A stretch of DNA of 64,000 nt. Origin: Flavobacterium sp. Its GTDB lineage: Bacteria > Bacteroidota > Bacteroidia > Flavobacteriales > Flavobacteriaceae. Made by a program: the position numbers and the translations under genes. The notes below the pieces were generated by a model that saw nothing but the letters and a program-made list of their open reading frames with translations, was not told the origin of the DNA and searched no databases. The stretch covers positions 1 through 64,000 of the forward strand of contig JAIXSK010000003.1 of NCBI GenBank assembly GCA_027484725.1, in the 5' to 3' direction. Positions within the stretch are counted from its first letter, which is position 1. The number at the start of each line of letters is the position of its first letter. Shown one piece after another: positions 45,231 to 53,400 of the stretch.

Positions 45231-45306
45231 GTAACGTTTGTAACTTTTGTTTACTCACCCCCTGAATCCAATTAAAATAGCTTTTGACTTCGGATTCAGT
45301 CAAGAG
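45231..45306 (+). promoter_or_regulatory. Leader with GTAAC direct repeat and two mutually exclusive hairpins
   Basis: Between bioF and the TraB/GumN gene. GTAACGTTTG and GTAACTTTTG repeat at 9-base spacing (45231, 45240); GTAAC-like elements resemble -35 regions of Bacteroidota ECF sigma promoters. Downstream, CTGAATCC (45262-45269) pairs with GGATTCAG (45292-45299), or CTTTTGACT (45281-45289) pairs with AGTCAAGAG (45298-45306, one G-U). The two share bases 45298-45299 and the second loop holds the rest of the first arm, so they cannot both form. Confidence 0.45.
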
Positions 45307-45342
45307 CAAAATTTATAAGTTTCATTTATCAACAAAAGAATC

Positions 45343-46197
45343 ATGAAAAATTTAGGTACAAAACTCTTCATCATTTTAATTTCATTCTTAAGCATCGTCT
45401 CTGCTCATGGACAATCATCAGCTAAGTCACTTTTGTGGAAAGTCTCAGGCAACGGACTATCAAAACCCTCTTATCTCTACGGAACGGTTCACATGATTTG
45501 TGCTCCTGATTATTTTTTGTCCAACCCAGCCAAAACAGCTTTTGCCCAGTCGGCACAACTGGTTTTAGAAATCAATGTGGCTGACCCGCAAGAAATGCAA
45601 CAAGCGCAAAAACTCGCTATGGGCAGTAAGCCATTAAGCCAGATTTTATCAGCCGAACAAAAGAAAAAACTCGAAGCCGTTTTACAAAAAAATGGGCTGG
45701 GTTCGCTGGCGCAATACGATGCCTTTACGCTAGAGACTTTAATGAGTTTGGTTTTTATGAAATCATTTGGTTGTGCTGATTTAAAGTTCTACGAAATGGA
45801 ATTCAACAGTATGGCCGCGCAAAGCCAAAAGCCGGTGCTAGGTTTTGAGAAAGTTTCTGAGCAAATAGACATTTTGAAACAATCGTTTTCAGAAGATCAA
45901 ATGATTGCTTATTTACAAAAAATAGATGCTCAAATGTGTGATGATATGATTCAAAAGTACAAAGCACAAGACATTGAGGGTTTGATGCAAATGATGACCG
46001 ATGACGGTTCTATAGATGCAGCTGCGCAACAAAAATTGCTCGATAACCGCAATCAAAACTGGATCAAACACATGCCCGAAATCATGCAAAAACAAAGTAC
46101 CTTTTTTGCCTTTGGAGCAGCACATTTGGGCGGAGCGCAGGGCGTCATTGCATTGCTTAAAAAAGCCGGATATCAAGTTCAACCTGTTTTAAACTAA
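45343..46197 (+). CDS. TraB/GumN family protein
   Basis: 284 residues with a signal peptide (ending AHGQ). TraB/GumN family motifs: SKPSYLYGTVHM near 40-51 and the C-terminal FFAFGAAHLGGAQGVIALLKKAGY. These histidine/glutamate motifs suggest a metalloprotease-like site in some family members, but biochemical function is unproven. It lies four bases before the sigma factor gene and probably heads that operon. Confidence 0.87.
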   Translation: MKNLGTKLFIILISFLSIVSAHGQSSAKSLLWKVSGNGLSKPSYLYGTVHMICAPDYFLSNPAKTAFAQSAQLVLEINVADPQEMQQAQKLAMGSKPLSQILSAEQKKKLEAVLQKNGLGSLAQYDAFTLETLMSLVFMKSFGCADLKFYEMEFNSMAAQSQKPVLGFEKVSEQIDILKQSFSEDQMIAYLQKIDAQMCDDMIQKYKAQDIEGLMQMMTDDGSIDAAAQQKLLDNRNQNWIKHMPEIMQKQSTFFAFGAAHLGGAQGVIALLKKAGYQVQPVLN

Positions 46198-46201
46198 GGT
46201 T

Positions 46202-46705
46202 TTGAAAGAAAAGGAACAGGCTTTTTTGCGTCGGATGGAGGAGCACAAAGGAATCTTATTCAAGGTTTCTAAAATGTATATGGACCAACCCGACGATCAA
46301 GAAGATTTGTTTCAGGAAATTGTTTTACAGCTTTGGAAGGCTTATGACAGTTTTAAAGGCGAGAGTCAATTCTCAACCTGGATGTATCGCGTAGCCATCA
46401 ACACGGCCATCGTTTATTTCAAAAAAGAAAAGAAAAAACCCCAACAACAATCTTTGAACTCTGATCAAATCAAAGATGAGGAAGGCAATGCACAGGAACG
46501 CGAAGATCAACTCAAACACTTTTACCGCGCCGTGCAGCAATTAGATAAAATTGACAAGGCGATAATTTTTTATCAGCTCGAAGGTTATTCGCATCGAGAA
46601 ATTGGTGTTAACCTCGGAATTTCAGAAGTCAACGCGCGTGTCAAACTCAATCGAGCCAAAGAAAAACTAAAACAAATCATCAAAAAACAAGGATATGGAT
46701 TTTAA
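46202..46705 (+). CDS. ECF-type RNA polymerase sigma factor (TTG start)
   Basis: 167 residues. Region 2: YMDQPDDQEDLFQEIVLQLWKAYDSF...STWMYRVAINTAI. Region 4: LDKIDKAIIFYQLEGYSHREIGVNLGISEVNARVKLNRAKEKLKQI. The frame can start only at TTG (46202) for the full region 2, since the next ATG (46235) would cut into it; TTG is accepted. The last 11 bases overlap the next gene, a four-helix membrane protein, in the classic sigma/anti-sigma arrangement. Target promoters unknown. Confidence 0.9.
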   Translation: MKEKEQAFLRRMEEHKGILFKVSKMYMDQPDDQEDLFQEIVLQLWKAYDSFKGESQFSTWMYRVAINTAIVYFKKEKKKPQQQSLNSDQIKDEEGNAQEREDQLKHFYRAVQQLDKIDKAIIFYQLEGYSHREIGVNLGISEVNARVKLNRAKEKLKQIIKKQGYGF

Positions 46706-47303
46706 CGAATTACAATCGGCTTGGAAAAAAGAAAACCCTGAAAACATTCAGCTTCCAACCCATTTAGAAAAAATCAACTCGGCCCAAATGCCACTCGAGC
46801 GCATCAAGAAAAACCTTAAAAACGAATTTATATATCAAATCATATCAATTGTGTTTTTGGCTTTTCTGCCGCTTATTTATGGTTTCCCTACGCAAGCCTA
46901 CGCGCCTTTTTACTTGTTGTTCTCAATTTTTGTAGGTATTTGCACCTATTATTTGGTCAAGCTTTATCTGTTTTACAAACGACTCGGCAAAACCACTTTG
47001 AGTACCAAAGACAGTTTGTATGAAACTTATTATGAAATTCGGGTCAACATGGAACTCTACAAAACCTTTGGCTTGGCCCTGACGCCTTTTTTGATTTTGT
47101 TTTTGATGGGTTTGTTGTATTTAAAAATGCCCGATTTTTTCCAAACCGGATTTCAAAATCATTCGCTTTTGATTGCGATTCTTTCGATTGTTCTTTTTTC
47201 TATGTTGTTTATGGGCATCGCCCTAGAATGGTGGGTGCACTACTTCTACGGAAAATATGCACGCGAAATGCGAAAAGTCATCGATCAGCTCAAAGAAGAA
47301 TAA
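46695..47303 (+). CDS. Membrane protein, probable anti-sigma factor
   Basis: 202 residues. The N-terminal cytosolic part (about 1-47: DFNELQSAWKKEN) precedes four membrane helices (about 48-64, 70-95, 125-145, 156-178). It overlaps the sigma gene by 11 bases, implying coupled translation. By position it is a candidate membrane anti-sigma, but it shows no classic zinc anti-sigma motif (HxxxCxxC), so this is inferred. A terminator follows 7 bases after its stop. Confidence 0.7.
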   Translation: MDFNELQSAWKKENPENIQLPTHLEKINSAQMPLERIKKNLKNEFIYQIISIVFLAFLPLIYGFPTQAYAPFYLLFSIFVGICTYYLVKLYLFYKRLGKTTLSTKDSLYETYYEIRVNMELYKTFGLALTPFLILFLMGLLYLKMPDFFQTGFQNHSLLIAILSIVLFSMLFMGIALEWWVHYFYGKYAREMRKVIDQLKEE

Positions 47304-47307
47304 AACA

Positions 47308-47334
47308 AAGCCCGTTATCACAACGGGTTTTTTT
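47308..47334 (+). terminator. Terminator of the sigma/anti-sigma operon
   Basis: Stem CCCGTT / AACGGG (47311-47316 and 47322-47327), loop ATCAC, seven T. A TATTTTTG that could act as the bioD -7 box begins inside the T-run (47334-47341). Confidence 0.8.
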
Positions 47335-47355
47335 ATTTTTGTCAAAACAAATCCT

Positions 47356-47973
47356 ATGAAAATTTTCATTACCGGAATTGGTACCGATGTTGGCAAAACT
47401 GTTGCATCAGCCATCGTTACTGAATCGCTGGAAGCCGATTACTGGAAACCCATTCAAGCCGGCGATTTAGACCATTCCGACAGTCATAAAATTAAATCGC
47501 TCATCAGCAATTCAAAAACCGTTATTCATCCGAATGCCTATGCGCTCAACACACCGGCGAGTCCGCATTGGGCCGCTGAGATAGACGGATTGCGCATTGA
47601 GCTCAAAAAAATCAAAGAACCCAAAACCAAAAACCATTTGGTGATAGAAGGTGCCGGTGGTGTTTTGGTTCCGCTCAACGAGCAAGATTGTGTCATTGAT
47701 TTAATCCAGCCCGATTACCAAGTAATTGTTGTTTCTAGACATTATTTGGGCAGCATCAATCATACTTTACTCACCGTTGAAGCGCTCAAAAGCAGAAATT
47801 TATCTTTAGCCGGAATTATATTTTCGGGCAACCAGCATCCGTCTACCGAGCAAATCATCCTTGAAAAAACAGGCCTAACAATGTTGGGACGCATTGAAAA
47901 CGAACCTTATTTTGATGCGAACGTCGTTGCAGATTATGCTGATGCCATGCGCGAAAATCTTCTTAAAATTTAA
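47356..47973 (+). CDS. bioD: Dethiobiotin synthetase
   Basis: 205 residues from the ATG at 47356 (MKIFITGIGTDVGKT, P-loop at the N-terminus as in all BioD). Later motifs EGAGGVLVPLN and the base-binding region near GSINHTLLTVEAL. It closes the ureido ring on diaminopelargonate using CO2 and ATP. Its stop overlaps the bioA start (TAATG). Confidence 0.94.
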   Translation: MKIFITGIGTDVGKTVASAIVTESLEADYWKPIQAGDLDHSDSHKIKSLISNSKTVIHPNAYALNTPASPHWAAEIDGLRIELKKIKEPKTKNHLVIEGAGGVLVPLNEQDCVIDLIQPDYQVIVVSRHYLGSINHTLLTVEALKSRNLSLAGIIFSGNQHPSTEQIILEKTGLTMLGRIENEPYFDANVVADYADAMRENLLKI

Positions 47974-49247
47974 TGATGAATCTATCGCAAAAAGATCAAC
48001 TGTATCACTGGCATCCGTATACGCAACATCAAACCACCGGTTTGCTTCCGGCGATTGTTCAAGGCGAAGGCGCTTTGCTTTGGGACGAAAACGGAAAAGA
48101 ATACATCGACGCCATCGCTTCGTGGTGGGTCAATCCGTATGGACACGCCAACAAATTTGTGGCCGATGCCATTTATGCGCAATTGACCACTTTAGAGCAT
48201 GTGTTGTTTGGCGGATTTACCAATGAACCCGCGGTTCGGTTGTCTGAAAAACTGCTGACTTTGTTGCCTTCAAACCAAAAGAAAATTTTCTTTTCAGATA
48301 ATGGTTCTACCGCTGTTGAAGTTGCGCTCAAAGCCGCTTTGCAGTATTTTTACAACCAAGGTGAAAAAAGAACCAAAGTCATCGCTTTTGAAGATGCTTT
48401 TCATGGCGATACTTTTGGCGCAATGGCCTCCAGCGGAATCACCTTTTTTACCGAAGCTTTTCAGGGTTCGCTCATTCATGTAGATAGAATTCCGGTTCCG
48501 GTTCAAGGCCGCGAAGGTGAAAGTCTAGCCCAACTTGAAAAACTTTTAGCCATCGGAGATTATGCCGCGTTTATTTTTGAGCCTTTGGTGCAAGGTGCGG
48601 CCGGCATGGTCATGTATGCGCCTGAAGCTTTAGAGGCTTTGATGAAGCTTTGTCAAGCCCAAAAAGTTTTTACCATAGCCGATGAAGTCATGACGGGCTT
48701 TGGCAAAACCGGAAAAAATTTCGCCTGTGATTATTTACGTGTTCAGCCCGATATGATGTGTTTGTCAAAAGCGCTGACCGCCGGAGCGATTCCGATGGCG
48801 CTCACTACTTTTACCCAAGAAATCTTTGATGGATTTTTAGATGCCGATGTCAACAAAGCGCTCTTTCACGGGCATACGTTTACGGCCAACCCAACCGGAT
48901 GTGCCGCTGCTTTGGCGGGTTTACAGTTGTTGGAATCTGATGAAATGCAAGCCAATATACAGCGCATTCATCAAAAACATTTGGCTTTTCAATCACAGAT
49001 GAGCAAACACCCTAAGGTCAAAAGCACCCGCGTTTTGGGCGTTATTTTCGCACTTGAAATTAAAACAGACAAGGCCGAAAGTTATTACGGAAATCTGCGC
49101 AATAAACTCTACCATTTCTTTATTGATAACGGAATCATCTTGCGTCCGGTGGGTCATATTGTTTATATTTTGCCGCCTTATGTCATCACCGATGCGCAAC
49201 TTGATAAAGTCTACAAAATCGTTGAGCAGGCCGTTGAAATGGTGTAA
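47973..49247 (+). CDS. bioA: Adenosylmethionine-8-amino-7-oxononanoate aminotransferase
   Basis: 424 residues; two ATGs, at 47973 and 47976, give MMNLSQ or MNLSQ. Class III aminotransferase: WHPYTQHQT near the start, the SDNGSTAVEVALKAA PLP phosphate loop, AFEDAFHGDTFGAM, IADEVMTGFGKTG and CLSKALTAGAIPMA with the Schiff-base lysine. It transfers an amino group from S-adenosylmethionine to make 7,8-diaminopelargonate. A ketoacyl synthase follows. Confidence 0.94.
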   Translation: MMNLSQKDQLYHWHPYTQHQTTGLLPAIVQGEGALLWDENGKEYIDAIASWWVNPYGHANKFVADAIYAQLTTLEHVLFGGFTNEPAVRLSEKLLTLLPSNQKKIFFSDNGSTAVEVALKAALQYFYNQGEKRTKVIAFEDAFHGDTFGAMASSGITFFTEAFQGSLIHVDRIPVPVQGREGESLAQLEKLLAIGDYAAFIFEPLVQGAAGMVMYAPEALEALMKLCQAQKVFTIADEVMTGFGKTGKNFACDYLRVQPDMMCLSKALTAGAIPMALTTFTQEIFDGFLDADVNKALFHGHTFTANPTGCAAALAGLQLLESDEMQANIQRIHQKHLAFQSQMSKHPKVKSTRVLGVIFALEIKTDKAESYYGNLRNKLYHFFIDNGIILRPVGHIVYILPPYVITDAQLDKVYKIVEQAVEMV

Positions 49248-49270
49248 CTTTGCCATCAAATAACTTTGTC

Positions 49271-50425
49271 TTGAAACACCGAATTGCTATATCGGCTCTG
49301 GCTTCTGTATCTCCGCTGGGTTCTCATCCTGAAACAATCGCTGCGCATTATGCCAAAAATCAAACGGCTATTCAAAAAATTTTTTTTGGAGCGCAAGAAT
49401 ATTGGTCGGCCAGCTTACCTGAAGAAGAGGCGCTGAGATTAGCGCAATTGGGTTTGACTGACGCCAAATACAAAACGCTTGATCCGTCGGTACTCATGGC
49501 CATAGATGTTTCGCGCAGAGCAGTAGCGCAAGCCGGATGGTCAACAGGCGCGTCTATTGGTGTGAACCTGGGTTCTTCACGCGGAGCCACCCATTTGCTC
49601 GAGCAATACCACGAAGAATTCATCACCACGGGCAAAACAGCCACTTTGACTTCGCCCACCACTACTTTGGGCAATATATCCAGTTGGGTGGCGCACGATT
49701 TAAAATCAACCGGACCTGAAATTTCGCATTCCATTACTTGTTCAACGGCTTTACATGCAGTGTTGAACGCAGTGGCTTGGCTTGAATCAGGTATGGCCGA
49801 CCGATTCATCGCCGGAGGCAGCGAAGCTCCGCTCACACCGTTTACTTTGGCGCAAATGCAGGCTTTAAAAATATATTCAAAAGAAACCGAAGCTTATCCG
49901 TGCCGCGCTTTAGATTTAAACAAAACCCGAAACACCATGGTTTTGGGCGAAGGTGCCGCGGTGGTGGCTTTAGAGCGAAACCACCCCAATCCATTAGCCT
50001 ATATTACCGGTGTGGGTTATGCCACCGATGATTTACAGCACAATATTTCAATCTCTGATGAAGCCGAGTGTTTTCAGAAATCAATGAAAATGGCCATGGG
50101 TTCTCTAGCACACAATCAAATTGACGCGGTGGTCATGCATGCGCCCGGAACCATCAAAGGGGATTTATCAGAATACAAAGCCATTGAAAAGGTATTCGGG
50201 CATCAGTTGCCACTGCTCACAACTAACAAATGGAAAATCGGCCACACTTTTGGTTCGTCGGGTTTGCTTAGTATTGAATTGGCTTTGCTGATGTTGCAAA
50301 AGCAAGCTTTTTTCGGAACACCTTTTCACGAGCAATATATCGTTGAAAAACCCATTCGAAATGTGCTTGTAAATGCTGTTGGTTTTGGCGGAAATGCCGT
50401 GAGTATTCTTATTTCAAAGTCATAA
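49271..50425 (+). CDS. Beta-ketoacyl synthase of the biotin operon
   Basis: 384 residues from a TTG at 49271 (KHRIAISALASVSPLGS), the best fit to the KAS N-terminus; a TTG at 49250 is the alternative. No upstream ATG exists near. The thiolase-fold triad is Cys157 (SITCSTALHA), His290 (MHAPGTIKGD) and His325 (KIGHTFGSSG). Two TAACTTTG boxes (49245-49252 and 49261-49268) precede it and could mark an internal promoter. In biotin clusters a dedicated KAS can extend the pimeloyl precursor on an acyl carrier protein. No bioC or bioH is seen in the window, so its exact role is inferred. Confidence 0.85.
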   Translation: MKHRIAISALASVSPLGSHPETIAAHYAKNQTAIQKIFFGAQEYWSASLPEEEALRLAQLGLTDAKYKTLDPSVLMAIDVSRRAVAQAGWSTGASIGVNLGSSRGATHLLEQYHEEFITTGKTATLTSPTTTLGNISSWVAHDLKSTGPEISHSITCSTALHAVLNAVAWLESGMADRFIAGGSEAPLTPFTLAQMQALKIYSKETEAYPCRALDLNKTRNTMVLGEGAAVVALERNHPNPLAYITGVGYATDDLQHNISISDEAECFQKSMKMAMGSLAHNQIDAVVMHAPGTIKGDLSEYKAIEKVFGHQLPLLTTNKWKIGHTFGSSGLLSIELALLMLQKQAFFGTPFHEQYIVEKPIRNVLVNAVGFGGNAVSILISKS

Positions 50426-50455
50426 AAAAAGCCGCTTCATTCAGCGGCTCTTTTA
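50424..50455. terminator. Bidirectional terminator between KAS and giant adhesin
   Basis: 7-bp perfect stem AGCCGCT / AGCGGCT (50430-50436, 50443-50449), loop TCATTC. T-runs flank it on both strands, so it serves both convergent genes. Confidence 0.85.
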
Positions 50456-50456
50456 T

Positions 50457-53400
50457 TTACTCTAGTATTATTTTTCGATTGACCGTTGCGCCGTTTTCGA
50501 GCGTGACTTTTACAATTAGTGCTTCGGTGGCTACCTGCAACAAATTTGATTGGTAGTCTTGTGCATGGATGACATCGCTTTCAGAAAGTAATCTGCCCAG
50601 CAAATCATAAATACTGACTTTGTGAATGTTTGAGGGCGCATGAACTTTGGCTTGATGCTGCTGACTGTAGACAATCACAGATGCTTCATTGAAAATTGGC
50701 TCTTCTGTACTCAACGAGCTCGTGTTGAATCTGAGTTCAAAACGCGTATTAAAGGTTCCGGCGGCAGTGGTAAAAGTGTAGCTTCCGTTTTTGAGATTTT
50801 GGATTGTGTTGTTGAGTTTGTCTATCAAATAAACATTCTGGTGCACAAATAAACCGTCGGTATTTTCAAGGGCAATTTTAAAATCACCGGCCACGGTGGT
50901 GTTATATCCGAGCGGAATAATGTCGGCATCGTTAAACGGAAGTGCTCTTCCTTGAATTGAATAGTTGTCGGCTCCTTGAATGGTATACAAAGACAAGACA
51001 TTTCCGGCTAAAAGCGTTTTTCCGTCGTAAAGCGTGTCATAACCATTCGTGGCTCCGGTTACATAGCCCAACAATACCTCATTATAAGCCCCTTGCGCAT
51101 TGGACATATTCACCCAAAGGCGGTTTTTTTCAACGCTGTTGATGGCGTTTCTTGAGGCATTTTCATGATTGCCGGCCACGCGATAAAATTGGTTTTGATT
51201 GCCTGCAACACGCATGCTGTTTTTAAAGTTTGCAGTGTATGTTCCGGCAGCCAAAGATGCATTGGCTTCAATAAAAAAACCTTGCCCTGAGGCGATTTTT
51301 CCGTCGGGAGCAACTCCGCCGGTAATGGCTGAAGAAGCGGTTTTAATCCCTCCGGTCAGATTGTATTTTGCATAATCATCACTGGTGTAATTATAAACAG
51401 CGTTGCCCGGAATACTACTGCTGATGGCCGTGTTGTGCGTCCAGAGATAAATGGTTCCGTTGACAATACCTGCGTTGGCAGGATCGGTCAAAAACAAATC
51501 AATATCAATGGCTGATGGATATGGATTGCCAATGAGATTCATAAATCCGGCTCCTTTTTGGATGGTTACCGGAATTACCCCGGTGTTGGGTGTTCCCACA
51601 AAAGCTCCTTCATACATGCCTGAAGAAGTATTGGTCAAACTCCATCCTTGCGGTGCGCGAATGATATAACCTTTGCCCGGAGCCATAACGCTGTTTCCAC
51701 CACTGATAGATGACCAGTTGTTGATGATTGGGTCAAAACTGTAGTATTTGTCTATCATCGTATTGGGTGATAACTGATTGAGTGTCCAATTTTGTACCGG
51801 TGAGGACCAATAGGTATAATCGTATTGCTTCATCGGAGCCGATTTTTTGTAAGCAGTGATGCTTCCGATGTTTGAGGCTGAATCGTCTACCTGTACCAAA
51901 CTTGCTTTGTCCCTTAAAATGATGTTGGCGGTACTGGCCACATCTACCGAGGTTTGAACAATCAAGTTGCTACCGCTGTTGACTGTTACAGTTGTGCCTG
52001 CCGTTACTTGACAAGAACATACATTTAAATCAGATGACAGAGTTAGATTTCCTGAGATCACTACCGGAGTGGTACTGTTTGGAGTTCCGTTCCATGCGCC
52101 ATTGCTGTAGGTAACTGCAGCCGGAATTGTGATGCCTATTGGAGTTGTATATACAGATGGGCAAGTTCCGCTTTGAACCACAGCACGAAAATATCGTGTA
52201 GCAGGGATGTTGCCTATTTGCGCACCTGTTAAAGTGTTTGAAGTGGAGGCTATATCAGTGACACCGCTGGTAAACGCAGCATCGTTGGCATATTGCCATT
52301 TGATTACGTTCCCGGTATTGCCCGATAACACAATTGAGTTGGGTTGTGTGTTTCTACAGATGGTGGTAGTGGTGGTGCTTAAAGTTCCGGCCACTGTGGC
52401 GGCAGTAACATTGATGGTTTGGCTCACGCCACTGGTTGCTGTTCCGCACAAACTGTCTACACGGCGCACCCAATAGGTAGTATTGCTCGTTGGCGATACC
52501 GTAATTGAAGCTGTCGTTGCGCCTGATATTATGTTCGAGCCGATGGTGGTTCCGGTTCCCCATTCAAAAACGCCGGTGGTTCCGGTGGTTCCTCCGGTGG
52601 CGGTAAGAGTAGTTGTGGTTCCGGCGCAAATAGTCGTGGCTCCGGTCATTGAAGTTGGAGCTGTAGAGGCAACCGAAATATTGGTCAAAGTAAGGCTGAT
52701 GTTTGAAACCCCTGAATTCTCAGCGTTGCGCAGCTCAATAGTTGAGTTGGCATCTAAATCAAATGAACCCACGCTGATGTTGTAGTTTCCGGTGCCACTC
52801 CAAGAATTGGCCGACCACACCAAAGTGCCGTTGATATATAGTCTGGCTACATCATCCCAATTTTGCATGTAGACGGCATAACGGCCACAAGGGAACCCTT
52901 GTCTTTTAGCGGTAAAAGTATGGTTGTCATTCGGAACCGAGCATCCGCTCCAACCGGCTGAACTGGATGGTGAAGTTGCATTACTCCAACTGTTGGTGCC
53001 GGTTTGGGTGTCAAAATTCAAAGTGTTCACACTGTAAAAACCGATGTATGTAGTGCTTACTAAATTGACATCCGAGCCCGTATAACCATAAACATTCCAA
53101 GTGTTGTTGCCAAAAGCAGATGGATTTCCGGGGGTTGAAATATTTACCGTATAGGTAACACCTGCTGTATATGAGTTGCACGAAGCATCATAGCGACGTA
53201 CCCAATAAGTTGTAGTGGTACTGGGGGTAATATTTATTGTAGCTGATGTTTGACCCGAAATCACATTTGACCCTACTGTTGTGCCGGTTCCCCATTGGAA
53301 AGTTGCCCCTGATTGAGCCGTTCCGCCAGAGGCTGTAAGGGTCATGGAAGTGCCTGGGCATGGATTTGTGGTAGATGCTGTAATGGTGGTGGGTGCAGTT

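Noticed and set aside
47334..47341. TATTTTTG as a bioD promoter
   Set aside because: It overlaps the T-run of the preceding terminator and lacks a -33 partner; kept only as a note on the terminator entry.
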